Below are positions 15,455 to 24,300 of a stretch of 42,279 nt of DNA, piece by piece. The DNA lies in contig SVGQ01000012.1 in assembly GCA_015056245.1 (NCBI GenBank), positions 1 through 42,279 on the forward strand, read 5' to 3'. Position 1 is the first letter of the stretch. Each line of letters opens with the position of its first letter. A program made the position numbers and the translations under genes. The DNA comes from Clostridiales bacterium. GTDB lineage: Bacteria > Bacillota > Clostridia > Christensenellales > Aristaeellaceae. The notes below the pieces were generated by a model that saw only the letters and a program-made list of their open reading frames with translations, searched no databases and had not been told where the DNA came from.

Positions 15455-16210
15455 TTAGGCTCCGGCAGCATCGGAACTGGCTTTTGCAGCCGGTTTGGCA
15501 GCTGCTGTCCGCTTCTTTGCCGAAGCAGCAGCCTTGGGGGCTGTTTCCTTCTTTGCCTTGGGAGACAGCACCGGCATGCCGGTCTTTTTCGCTGTATCAT
15601 ACGCCTTGCACAGGCTGTTCAGGGAACAGCTTTCGCAGGCAGGCCGCTGGGAATGACATACCCGGCGGCCATGAAAAATCAGCCAGTGATGGGCCGCTAC
15701 CCAATCCTTTTTGGGAATGGCAACTTTCAGCTGTTCTTCCGTCTTTTCCACGTTTTTGGCATCTGCCAGCCCAAGCCGGTTGCTGACCCGGAACACATGG
15801 GTATCCACCGCAATGGTGGGCACGCCAAAAGCGTTAGCCAGTACCACATTGGCGGTTTTCTGACCCACGCCCGGCAAAGCCGTGAGGGCATCCATCGTTC
15901 CAGGCACCTGCCCGCCGTGGCGGTGCAGGATGAGCCGGCAGGCCTCCACGATGTTGCTGGCCTTGGTTTTGAAGCCGCAGCTTTTCACCATGGGGTACAC
16001 ATCCTCCACGGATGCCGCCGCCATCGCTTCCACATCCGGATAGCGCTCAAACAAAGCGGGAGTCACTTTGTTGACCTGCTTATCCGTACACTGGGCAGAC
16101 AGCATCACCGCCACCAGCGTTTCGTAGGGGTTGGAGAAGTTGAGTTCCGGCCCTGCATCGGGATAGACCCGCTGAAGCTCAGCCAGAATGGCCTTTTTGC
16201 TAACTCGCAT
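15455..16210 (-). CDS. nth: Endonuclease III
   Basis: The 251-residue protein is a DNA glycosylase/AP lyase for oxidised pyrimidines. It has the helix-hairpin-helix LPGVGQKTANVVLANAF with catalytic Lys118, Asp136 in VDTHVFRV, and the [4Fe-4S] site Cys185-x6-Cys192-x2-Cys195-x5-Cys201. A typical enzyme ends soon after this cluster. Here an extra tail of about 45 residues, rich in Lys and Ala (SPKAKKETAPKAAASAKKRT), is appended and probably adds nonspecific DNA affinity. AAAGGAG lies 5 bases before the ATG. It lies 30 bases behind folT in the same operon. Confidence 0.95.
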   Translation of the reverse strand: MRVSKKAILAELQRVYPDAGPELNFSNPYETLVAVMLSAQCTDKQVNKVTPALFERYPDVEAMAAASVEDVYPMVKSCGFKTKASNIVEACRLILHRHGGQVPGTMDALTALPGVGQKTANVVLANAFGVPTIAVDTHVFRVSNRLGLADAKNVEKTEEQLKVAIPKKDWVAAHHWLIFHGRRVCHSQRPACESCSLNSLCKAYDTAKKTGMPVLSPKAKKETAPKAAASAKKRTAAAKPAAKASSDAAGA

Positions 16211-16240
16211 AGTTACTCCTTTACAGGTTGGGAAACCAGC

Positions 16241-16777
16241 TTACCGATTCAACGCCAGCGAAGCAGGCAGATTCACCTTGCTCAGGCCCTTGAGGCACAG
16301 GTACACCAACACGATATTGGCAGGCACCTCAAAGAGGTAGTTGGGACCGCGCATGGCAAACCAGCCCATGAAGCCCTTGGAAGTGTACAGCATGCTCAGC
16401 CAGAAGGAATTCAGCGGCCAATTGATGCATACCAGCGACACCACCACCGCGATGATCACCCGCACAATGGAAGGCTTGCGGCGGTACAGCACCAAGCCGC
16501 ACACCAGACCCACCAGTACATTGGTCAGGGTGAAACCGGGAAAATAAGCGCCCTGCGGGAAGAGATGCGCGCCCAGAAAATCACCCAATCCGCCCACGAT
16601 CATGGCTGCGGGAGCCCCCAGCAGCGCGCCCGCAATGGCAATGGGCAGAAAGCCGAAGTTGTACTGTTTTTCCATCAGCGGGATCTGCAGAATGTTGCCC
16701 AGCACCACCTGCAGCGCTACCAGCAGCGCGGTGAACGTAATGGTTTCCACTTGAAATGTGCCCTTGTTTTTTTGCAT
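16241..16777 (-). CDS. folT: Folate ECF transporter S component
   Basis: The 178-residue membrane protein has about six hydrophobic helices and the FolT-like pattern NFGFLPIAIAGALLGAPAAM, GDFLGAHLFPQGAYFPGFTL, and an N-terminal helix that would dock onto the EcfT subunit. It is the substrate-binding subunit that captures folates and works with a shared EcfAAT energy module encoded elsewhere. The assignment to folate is strengthened by the tetrahydrofolate riboswitch in its leader. AGGAGG lies 9 bases before the ATG at 16777 and is itself part of a regulatory hairpin. Downstream genes nth, obg and yhbY follow in the same direction. Confidence 0.9.
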   Translation of the reverse strand: MQKNKGTFQVETITFTALLVALQVVLGNILQIPLMEKQYNFGFLPIAIAGALLGAPAAMIVGGLGDFLGAHLFPQGAYFPGFTLTNVLVGLVCGLVLYRRKPSIVRVIIAVVVSLVCINWPLNSFWLSMLYTSKGFMGWFAMRGPNYLFEVPANIVLVYLCLKGLSKVNLPASLALNR

Positions 16778-16785
16778 AAGAAAAT

Positions 16786-16820
16786 GCCTCCTGTCTTTTG
16801 TTTTTCGACTCGCAGGAGGC
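16786..16820 (-). promoter_or_regulatory. Shine-Dalgarno sequestering hairpin of folT
   Basis: GCCTCCTG (16820-16813) pairs perfectly with CAGGAGGC (16793-16786), which contains the folT ribosome binding site. Forming this stem would block translation. It is the expression platform of the riboswitch just upstream. Confidence 0.75.
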
Positions 16821-16825
16821 AGCAC

Positions 16826-16930
16826 CAAGACAGCGGGATGCGCCGCATACACCGCACCGGCTAGGCCGGTTTCGTTTCATGACAACTCCCCGTTCATGAA
16901 CACTTAACGCGTGTGCAGCTACTCTGCCTG
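16826..16930 (-). promoter_or_regulatory. Tetrahydrofolate (THF) riboswitch
   Basis: The transcript contains the conserved strings of the THF riboswitch class (folT type): GAGTAG, CGCGTTAAGTG, GAACGGGGAGTTGTC, ACGAA, GCGGTG and GCATCCCGCT in the right order and spacing, closed by P1 (AGGCAG at 16929-16924 with CTGTCT at 16833-16828). Stems GTTCATGA/TCATGAAAC and CCGGC/GCCGG are also visible. The P1 5' strand can alternatively pair with CTGCCT at 16822-16817, which is part of the Shine-Dalgarno blocker. Binding of THF would therefore favour P1 and leave the blocker free to shut off folT. Class recognition is from memory of the consensus; the switching model is inferred. Confidence 0.88.
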
Positions 16931-16952
16931 ACACGAATCGCAGGACGAAGCT

Positions 16953-16981
16953 ATTATACCCTGAGAAGCTGCAAGATGCAA
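16953..16981 (-). promoter_or_regulatory. Promoter of the folT-nth-obg operon
   Basis: On the minus strand TTGCAT (16981-16976) and a perfect TATAAT (16958-16953) are separated by 17 bases. Transcription would start near 16946, about 17 bases before the riboswitch. Confidence 0.85.
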
Positions 16982-17024
16982 GGTTTTCGTCTGTACTCCT
17001 GAGTACGACGCCCATCACTTGCCA

Positions 17025-17600
17025 TTAAGCACTGCGCGAATAGCCCGTCACCCAAAGCAGCAATGCGCTGATGATCATGATCGTAAAAGCCGGAACCACA
17101 CCATTGCTCCACCGCTTGGCAAAGGCCACAGCCACAGCCAGCACCACCAGCAGCACAGCCGCAATCCGCAGAAGGATACACAGCTGCTTCTTATGCTTGC
17201 TGCGTTCTTCCGGATTGCCGCTGGCACTTTCCTCCTCCTGACTGGTAAAGGTATGTCCCATGATCACAACGCCTTCAATCAGCAGAAGCGTACCCGAAAA
17301 AATGCTACCCACACTGCCCTTTTTCAGGTACACCACCAGACAGCCCAGCAAAATAACTGCAATCCCCAGAAAGGCGGCCATTTTCTCCCAGCGCATGGCC
17401 GTACGCTGCTCCTGGGGAACCGGCAACACTGCTATCAGCCGAAAATACCCGATACAGAATAGAAAAGCAGAAACAGCCAGCAGCAGATAGCCACCAAATC
17501 TTTCGCCGGGGGGCATCAGAAACAGAAGCAGATAAGAACAGAGAAGAATAAGTGTATTGATCAATGCATCGTTTTCCGGTAAATGCCAGCGTTCCTTCAA
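17025..17600 (-). CDS. Membrane protein of unknown function
   Basis: The 191-residue protein has about six hydrophobic segments in two groups, split by a charged loop (TSQEEESASGNPEERSKHKK) near residues 118-137. Segments include LINTLILLCSYLLLFLM, GGYLLLAVSAFLFCIGYF and ILLRIAAVLLVVLAVAVAF. No family is recognised. The start is a TTG at 17600 with GGAGG 9 bases upstream. It follows the methionine sulfoxide reductase gene by 51 bases on the same strand and is probably cotranscribed. Confidence 0.7.
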   Translation of the reverse strand: MKERWHLPENDALINTLILLCSYLLLFLMPPGERFGGYLLLAVSAFLFCIGYFRLIAVLPVPQEQRTAMRWEKMAAFLGIAVILLGCLVVYLKKGSVGSIFSGTLLLIEGVVIMGHTFTSQEEESASGNPEERSKHKKQLCILLRIAAVLLVVLAVAVAFAKRWSNGVVPAFTIMIISALLLWVTGYSRSA

Positions 17601-17651
17601 GGTAAAAACCCTCCATTCGTTTTGCTGTTATTGAATATCCGATGAAAACTG

Positions 17652-18155
17652 CTAGCAGCCCCAATCGCAATGCTGGCTCAGCAAAGCTGCAACGGCTTCA
17701 AGCCCCGCCTGATCCTCCCGATCAAAACGACCGGTGATGGGGCTGTCGATATCCAGCACGCCCAGTAACTGCCCATTCTTCATCAGTGGCACCACGATTT
17801 CGCTGTTGGAGGCGCTGTCGCAGGCGATGTGCCCGGGAAACTGATGCACATCGTACACAAGCTGCGTGCGCATCTCCCGGGCTGCTGCGCCGCACACGCC
17901 CCGGCTGAAAGGGATGCGGATGCAGGCCGTCTTGCCCTGAAAAGGCCCCAGCAGCAGTTCCTGATTGCCGGTGTTCAGGTAGAAACCCACCCAATTGATC
18001 TTTTCCATAGCCTGCCACAGAAGCGCTGAGGCATTCGCCAAATTGGGCAGCGGATGGGTTTCACCGTCCATCAGGGAAGCCAGTTGCTGACCCAGCAAAC
18101 GATAAAGGGCTGATTTTTCCTTAGGCCAGTGTTCCATGCGAATCTCGTCGCTCAT
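17652..18155 (-). CDS. Free methionine-R-sulfoxide reductase (GAF domain)
   Basis: The 167-residue protein is a single GAF domain with the fRMsr signatures GVCGAAA, DVHQFPGHIACDSASNSEIV and LLGVLDIDSP. The three catalytic cysteines are Cys78, Cys88 and Cys112, with the same 10- and 24-residue spacing as in the Escherichia coli enzyme. It reduces free L-methionine-R-sulfoxide, repairing oxidised methionine at the expense of thioredoxin. The ATG at 18155 has GGAAAGGTG upstream; the longer frame to 18356 runs through the promoter region and is not used. Confidence 0.92.
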   Translation of the reverse strand: MSDEIRMEHWPKEKSALYRLLGQQLASLMDGETHPLPNLANASALLWQAMEKINWVGFYLNTGNQELLLGPFQGKTACIRIPFSRGVCGAAAREMRTQLVYDVHQFPGHIACDSASNSEIVVPLMKNGQLLGVLDIDSPITGRFDREDQAGLEAVAALLSQHCDWGC

Positions 18156-18219
18156 ATAGGTTGCGCACCTTTCCGGGCCCGGACGACCACATGCCGCCAA
18201 GCACATCATTCTTTTCCTC

Positions 18220-18247
18220 AGTATACACCATCTTCCCCACCTTGCAA
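18220..18247 (-). promoter_or_regulatory. Promoter of the methionine sulfoxide reductase gene
   Basis: On the minus strand TTGCAA (18247-18242) and TATACT (18225-18220) are separated by 16 bases, about 60 bases before the start codon. Confidence 0.65.
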
Positions 18248-18255
18248 GGGTGTGC

Positions 18256-18284
18256 TGTACAAACCCGGCAAAAAAGTTTATAAT
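18256..18284 (+). promoter_or_regulatory. Candidate ktrB promoter
   Basis: TGTACA (18256-18261) and TATAAT (18279-18284) are separated by 17 bases, 31 bases before the GTG start of ktrB. The -35 box is imperfect. Confidence 0.5.
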
Positions 18285-18315
18285 TATACTATTATCACTT
18301 CGTGGGAGGGATTTT

Positions 18316-19698
18316 GTGAACCGCACGAAAACCCAGAACAATCCGCTGGCAACCAAACGGCAGTTTCAGCCGGAACAGGTGCTGGCGCTTGGATTTCTGA
18401 TTGCCATCATGGTGGGCAGTCTGCTGCTCTGCCTACCCATCTGCTCCGCCACGGGCACATCCGTGGGGTTGTTGGGAGCTGCCTTTACCGCCACCTCTGC
18501 CGTGTGCGTCACCGGCTTGAACATCGTGGATATCGGTCTTGGTTATTCCACTTTCGGACACGGAGTCATCATTGCACTCATCCAGATGGGTGGTCTGGGC
18601 TTCATGATCTTTGCCACGCTGGGCATGGTAGCGCTGGGACGGCGCATTTCCCTGCGCAGCCGGGTGCTCATCCGGGACAGCATGAACCAGTCCAGCCTGT
18701 CCGGCCTGATTCGGCTGACCAAGTGGACCACCCTGCTGGTGGTGCTGATCGAAACCCTTGGCGCATGCCTGCTGATGATCCGCTTCATCCCCACCTACGG
18801 CGTGGGCAAGGGCATCTGGTTCAGCTTCTTCCATTCCATCAGTGCGTTCTGCAATGCGGGCTTTGATCTGCTGGGCAACTTCACCAGCGTGGTGCCGCTG
18901 CAAAACGACCCGCTGATCATCGCCACCCTGACCGGGCTGATCATCTGCGGCAGCATGGGGTTTGTGGTGTTTGTGGAATTGTTCAACAAACCCTTCACCC
19001 ATACCAAGCTGACCCTGCACACCAAGCTGGTGCTGACTTCCACCGGCATCCTGCTCTTTGGCGGCGCGGCAGTATTCGCGGTGTTGGAATGGAACAACCC
19101 CGGCACCCTTGGGGGCATGGCGATTGGCAACAAGCTGCTGAACAGCCTGTTCCAGTCCACCACCTGCCGCACCGCCGGTTTCTGCAGCGTGGATCAACTG
19201 GCGCTCACCGACAGCTCCAAGCTGTTCTCCTGCGTGCTGATGTTTATCGGTGCATCGCCCGCATCAACCGGCGGCGGCGTGAAGACCACCACATTTTCCA
19301 TGCTGCTGCTTCTGATGGCAACGGTCATCAGTGGGCGGGAGGACTATGTGCTGTTTAAGAAGCGCATCGCCCGGGATGTGATCACCCGTGCGGTAACCAT
19401 CGTGATCATCGTGGTAGGCGCCATTATCGGCTGCACCTGCATCATTTCTGCCATCGAGAGCAGCAAGGGCTTTGATATGATTGACTTGCTGTTTGAGGTC
19501 ACCTCTGCTGTGACCACTACCGGCCTTTCTGCCATTGGCTCGGGCAGCCTGTCCGCTCCCTCCCAGCTGATTTTGATGCTGCTGATGTATCTGGGCCGCG
19601 TCGGCCCGCTGACGCTGGGCTTCGCCCTTGCCAAGCGGCTCAGCAATGCGGTGAAGAACCGCATCCACTATCCCGAAGAAAGCATTATGATCGGATAA
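18316..19698 (+). CDS. ktrB: Potassium uptake channel subunit KtrB/TrkH
   Basis: The 460-residue membrane protein has the four-fold pore repeat of the Trk/Ktr family. Each repeat has its filter glycine: SAVCVTGLN (around Gly67), SAFCNAGFD, TTCRTAGFC and SAVTTTGLS. Eight or more membrane helices surround them, and the length is typical of KtrB. It forms the K+ (often Na+-dependent) channel in the cytoplasmic membrane and is gated by the KtrA ring encoded 28 bases downstream. The start is GTG at 18316 with GGGAGGG 5 bases upstream; the frame continues upstream through the promoter and is not used. Confidence 0.95.
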   Translation: MNRTKTQNNPLATKRQFQPEQVLALGFLIAIMVGSLLLCLPICSATGTSVGLLGAAFTATSAVCVTGLNIVDIGLGYSTFGHGVIIALIQMGGLGFMIFATLGMVALGRRISLRSRVLIRDSMNQSSLSGLIRLTKWTTLLVVLIETLGACLLMIRFIPTYGVGKGIWFSFFHSISAFCNAGFDLLGNFTSVVPLQNDPLIIATLTGLIICGSMGFVVFVELFNKPFTHTKLTLHTKLVLTSTGILLFGGAAVFAVLEWNNPGTLGGMAIGNKLLNSLFQSTTCRTAGFCSVDQLALTDSSKLFSCVLMFIGASPASTGGGVKTTTFSMLLLLMATVISGREDYVLFKKRIARDVITRAVTIVIIVVGAIIGCTCIISAIESSKGFDMIDLLFEVTSAVTTTGLSAIGSGSLSAPSQLILMLLMYLGRVGPLTLGFALAKRLSNAVKNRIHYPEESIMIG

Positions 19699-19726
19699 AA
19701 GAGATCAAAGAGAAAGGAAGATTACG

Positions 19727-20377
19727 ATGAAATCCAAGTCTTATCTGGTTTTCGGTCTCGGTCGTTTCGGTTCCAGTCTGGCCCGTTCCCTCTGCGAGCA
19801 GGGGCAGCAGGTAATGGCAGTGGATACCAATGAAGAACTGGTGCAGGAAATCGCTCCCTTTGTGACGGAAGCGGTACAGCTGGATGCCACCGACGAAGCC
19901 GCGCTGGCTACTCTGGAGGTGAGCAGCTTCGACGGCGCGGTGGTTTCCATCGGCGAAAACGTGCGCGACAGCGTGCTCATCTGCGTACTGCTCAAGGAAA
20001 TGGGCATTCCTTACCTGATCGCCAAAGCCAACGATGAATTGCACGCCAAAGTGCTGCGCAAGATCGGCGTGGATCGGGTGGTGTTCCCCGAGCGGGATAT
20101 GGGCGAGCGCGTCGCCAAATCCATCGTCACTCCCGGCGTGCTGGATCTGATGCAGCTGGGCGACGATTTCCAGATCGTAGAGATCCGCACCCCTGCCAAG
20201 TGGGCGGGCAATACCCTCATCGGCTTGAATGTGCGCCGGAAATACGGCATCAGCATTTTGGCGGTGCATCGCAATGGAAGCTACATGGTCTCTCCTTCTG
20301 CTGACCTGCAGCTGGAAGCTGATGATACCCTGCTGGTGATCGGCAAGGAAGAGGACATTGAGGAGCTGGAGGCATAA
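19727..20377 (+). CDS. ktrA: Potassium uptake regulatory subunit KtrA (RCK)
   Basis: The 216-residue protein has an N-terminal Rossmann RCK domain, with the nucleotide motif GLGRFGSSLA (Gly10, Gly12, Gly15) and Asp33 at the end of the second strand. A C-terminal RCK_C domain follows from about 135 (QIVEIRTPAKWAGNTLIGLN through DDTLLVIGKEEDI). Octameric rings of KtrA bind ATP/ADP and often c-di-AMP and open the KtrB pore. GAAAGGAAG precedes the ATG. It forms a two-gene operon with ktrB. Confidence 0.95.
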   Translation: MKSKSYLVFGLGRFGSSLARSLCEQGQQVMAVDTNEELVQEIAPFVTEAVQLDATDEAALATLEVSSFDGAVVSIGENVRDSVLICVLLKEMGIPYLIAKANDELHAKVLRKIGVDRVVFPERDMGERVAKSIVTPGVLDLMQLGDDFQIVEIRTPAKWAGNTLIGLNVRRKYGISILAVHRNGSYMVSPSADLQLEADDTLLVIGKEEDIEELEA

Positions 20378-20434
20378 GCCGGCGTTCCTTGCGATAGTCT
20401 ATACTGAATATCCGCTTAGGAAAGGAGAATCGTC

Positions 20435-21205
20435 ATGGAGCAGGCTTCCATTTTTCAGCGTGAGGTTTGCCAGCCCTTCTTTCACAAAGGCAGCGAGGAC
20501 GGTATCCTGCTGATGCACGGCTTTACCGGCAGCGCAGCCCATATGCGCAAGATTGCCGACGCGCTGGCGCAGAAGGGTTATACCGTTTCCACCATCAATC
20601 TGCCGGGACATGCCACCACCGAAGCTGATATGGCAAAGAGCACCTGGCAGGAGTGGCTGCAGGCAGCCAAACAAGCCACTTTGGACCTGAAAGCTCAGTG
20701 CGAACGGGTCACCGTTTGCGGCCTGAGCATGGGCGGCGTGCTTTCCCTGTTGGTAGCAGAACAGATGCAGATCGATGCCTGTGTGCCCATCTCCGCGCCG
20801 GTGGATGTGAAAAACAAGCTGCTGGGGCTGGCTGCTATCGCCGCGCCTTTGTATCCCCGGGTGGCATGGGGCGGCCCGGGCGAGTATCACAAGGGACTGG
20901 ATAAGGAATATGACTTTGGCTATTCCGGCTTTCCCACCAAAAAAGGTGGCGATTTGCACCGCCTGATCAAACTGGCAAAGAAGAATCTGTTCAATATCAC
21001 ATGCCCTATTCTGGTGGTGCAAAGCGAAAATGACGAAACCATCTGGGAAGGCAGTGCAGACTACATTCTGGAGAATGTAAAGAGCGAAAAGCGGCAGAAG
21101 CTGTGGCTTACCGGCGTACCTCATGTATGCACCATCTCCCCGGAGCTTCCCGCGATCGTGAATGCCATTGACAGCCTGATGGCATCCCTTGGGCAGGAGG
21201 GCTGA
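20435..21205 (+). CDS. Alpha/beta-hydrolase, carboxylesterase type
   Basis: The 256-residue protein is a serine hydrolase with oxyanion motif HGFTGS at 29-34, nucleophile Ser98 in GLSMGG, Asp200 in SENDETI and His230 in GVPHVC. The layout and length match monoacylglycerol lipase/Est30-like carboxylesterases, which hydrolyse short-chain esters in the cytoplasm. The in vivo substrate is unknown. AAAGGAG lies 7 bases before the ATG. It lies 57 bases after ktrA in the same direction and is followed by a strong terminator. Confidence 0.88.
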   Translation: MEQASIFQREVCQPFFHKGSEDGILLMHGFTGSAAHMRKIADALAQKGYTVSTINLPGHATTEADMAKSTWQEWLQAAKQATLDLKAQCERVTVCGLSMGGVLSLLVAEQMQIDACVPISAPVDVKNKLLGLAAIAAPLYPRVAWGGPGEYHKGLDKEYDFGYSGFPTKKGGDLHRLIKLAKKNLFNITCPILVVQSENDETIWEGSADYILENVKSEKRQKLWLTGVPHVCTISPELPAIVNAIDSLMASLGQEG

Positions 21206-21287
21206 AGCACGACTTTTTTCTCATACGAAACCGCCGGGAGATAAGCATTGTCATCATTGCCGGCGCATATGATCATCAAGCGATACA

Positions 21288-21320
21288 GAGAACCGTCCTT
21301 CGGGGCGGTTCTCTTTTTTA
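21288..21320 (+). terminator. Strong intrinsic terminator with UUCG loop
   Basis: An 11-bp stem GAGAACCGTCC with GGGCGGTTCTC (one G-T pair) is capped by a stable TTCG tetraloop and followed by TTTTTT. It ends the ktrB-ktrA-esterase unit. Confidence 0.93.
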
Positions 21321-21387
21321 TCCCTTTTCATAACCCAGCCCCAATCGGCACACACTAACCGCATTCTGGATGCGGAGGGATTCTTGT

Positions 21388-24300
21388 ATGCTGTGGATCA
21401 TTCCCGCCTTTGTTCTGATTGTGGGCGCTATTGCGGTGGCGCTTTATATCCGAACCCATCAACCGGAAACGGTACTTCCCAGCCAAAACGCGCCGCTGGA
21501 TGATACTTTGCAAACTTATCTGCAAACGCTGGCAAGCCGTCCGCTCAGGCGAACGCCGAACCGGCTGCACGCGCGCGCCCGGTTGCAGCAGGATATGGAC
21601 GAAGCCCTCGGTTATCTGAGCCAATTGCCTGAGGAAACGCTGCTGCCCGCCTCGCGCTGGCTCAACGACCATGGGCGTATGTTGCAGGAGGAAACCGCAG
21701 CATTGTATCAATCACTGAAACACGGCCCCCTCCTGCCAGCCTGTGAGGACGGTGAAAGCCGTGTGGGATGCTTTGCCCGGGTATTCTTTGCCCACAACAA
21801 CGGTGAATTGACCAGTCCGCGGCTGAAACAGGCGATGGAAGCCTGGCAGCAGCAATCTCCTTTTTCCGTACAGGAACTGGACGCCTTGCATATTGCATTA
21901 AAGAACGCTTTGCTGAATCTGCTGTGCGGTCTTGCCTGTCAATGTGCCAAGGAGCAGGAACTGCTGGCAGCGGCAGAGGATACGGTTGCCTATCTTCAAA
22001 ACCAGCAGGAAAAACAAGCGGTCAAACTGTTCGAGCAAAACCGTCACAACCGGCTCTACATCACTCGGCTTACCAGCAGGGTGCGAAAGGCTCCCGAAGG
22101 GGATGCCGCCCTTTGGATGCGCCAGTTGCCGCTGATGTTTTCCCAGCCGGAAGAACAGCTGACCGACGAAGAACGTCTCCATCAGAGCGAGACGGTCCGT
22201 TGGGTGAGCAACGCCATTGCCTCCCTGCGTCAGTTGGATCGGCTGCCATGGGAACGGCTTATGGAGGAATGGAGTCTGTGCCATCAGTTATTTTTGCAGG
22301 ATGCCGTTTACCCCGCCATGGATCTGGAAAGCCGCGCCCACTACCGTCTCCGTGCCGGTGAGATCAGCCGGTTGGGGATGCGGCCCGAACGGGCTGTCTG
22401 TGAGGCAGTGCTGAATCTGTGCAGCGGCTATACCCCAGAGGATGTTCGCGCCCATATTGGCTATTATCTGTTGGATGATGGGCTGCCAACCCTGTTGCAA
22501 ACCCTGCGGCTGAAAGCTGGCTTTCGCCTCCGGCTCCGTCTCGGGCTGCATCTGACCCGCAGCTGGCAGTTACTGTGCTACGGGCTGTTTTTGAGTATTC
22601 TGCTCATTCTGATCTGGTCGGGCACATCCCCCTTTTTGTGGCTGCCTGCCGGTCTGCTGGTGAGCATCGGCCTGTTGCGTATCCTGCAGCCCCTGATCAG
22701 CCGCGCTGTGATCCCCGGCATGATCCCGCGCATGGCATTGGAGTCGCTGCCGGATGAGGCGCGTACGCTGGTGGTCTGTCCGGTGATGCTGCTGGATGCT
22801 GCCCATGCACTGAAAACAGTACGGCAGTTGTCCATCCTGCAAAAAACCAATCCGGATCCCAATCTGCACTTCCTGCTGCTGGGAGATTTCCGGGACAGCA
22901 TGGCAGGCAGTCTGGCAAGCGACGAAGAAACCGTCAGCACTGCCGCAGCCGCCATCCGCGCACTGAAAACGGATACCGGTCACCCTTTTTTCTATTTTCA
23001 GCGGGAGCGTGTGTATCACGACCATGTACATATGAGCCGCGAGCGCAAGCGGGGCGGGCTGGAAACCCTGATGAAACTGATGGAAGGCGAAACCATCGAA
23101 GACACCTTTGCTTATGCCTCCATCCCGCCGGAAAAGTTGTCAGGGCAATACCGCTATCTGATCACGCTGGACAGCGACACCCTCCTGCCGCCGGGAGCCG
23201 CTTTGCAGCTGGCAGGGGCTATGCTGCATCCTCTTCAGCAGCGCCGCCCATTGGGAGATCATCTCCGGGGCATATCCATCCTGCAACCCAGGATGCAGAC
23301 CGCCATGCATCTGTCGCAGACGCCGCTGGCACGGCTGCTGGGCGGTTTTGCCGGAATGGATGCCTATCAGGCCGGTCACCCCGATTTCACACGGGATGTG
23401 CTGAGGCAGGGCAACTATCAGGGAAAGGGCATCATTGAGCCAAAAGCATTTCTCAAAGCCACCAGCGGACAGATCATTCCGGGTGCCGTATTGAGCCACG
23501 ACATGCTGGAAGGGTTGTTGGCAGGCTGTGCCCAAGCAGCCCATATCACCCTCTATGAGGGGCATCCGGAAACAGTTCATGGGCTATTGGCCCGTCAGCA
23601 TCGCTGGACCCGGGGCGACTGGCAGCTTTTGCCCTATGTGCTGGGGATGCTGCCCAAGCGGATACGGCCCGAGCGCAATGCATTGCAACGAAAGGAAAAG
23701 CGCCGTATCTGGCAGGTGGCAGGAATAAGCCTGCTCAAGCCCCTGCAACTGCTGACCGTTCTTTTGTGTGTTGTCCTTCATGAGCCATGGTTGCTGGCAG
23801 CCTGTATCCTGTCGCTGGATCTACCGCTGTTGTTCAGCGGCTGGCGACAGGTGCCTGCGTTTTTTCTTCGGCTGGCCCTGCTGCCTGCTGAGGCTATGAA
23901 CCAGCTGGACGCCATTGCCAGGGCATTGTACCGGCTGTTGTTCTCCCGCCAGAAGCTGCTGCAGTGGACGACCGCAGCAGAAGTCTCACGTGCGCAGACA
24001 AAACAGGACATGCGCTTTTTCTACATGAGTATGGCTGCTGCGGGCGGTCTGGCGCTTCTGTGTATTCTGCCCGGCGCGCTTCGGCTGCCGGGGATCGTGC
24101 TGGCTGCATTCTGGGCCGCTGCGCCTTTTGCTGTGCCGTCGCTGGAGAAACCGCTGCAATCCCCCGTCCGTCCCACAGGATACATGCGGGAGGTGCTGCT
24201 TCGACTGGCAAAGAATACCCTGTTGTTCTTTGAAACCGCCATCACGCCGGATGATCATGGTCTGCCGCCGGACAATGTGCAGATTGATCCCAACAAAGGC

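Noticed and set aside
14227-15786. 519-codon plus-strand frame opposite obg and nth
   Set aside because: Both minus-strand genes are certain, full-length core genes, and the antisense product has no recognisable domain.
16841-17018. Minus-strand coding possibility upstream of folT
   Set aside because: The stretch is explained by the promoter and the THF riboswitch.
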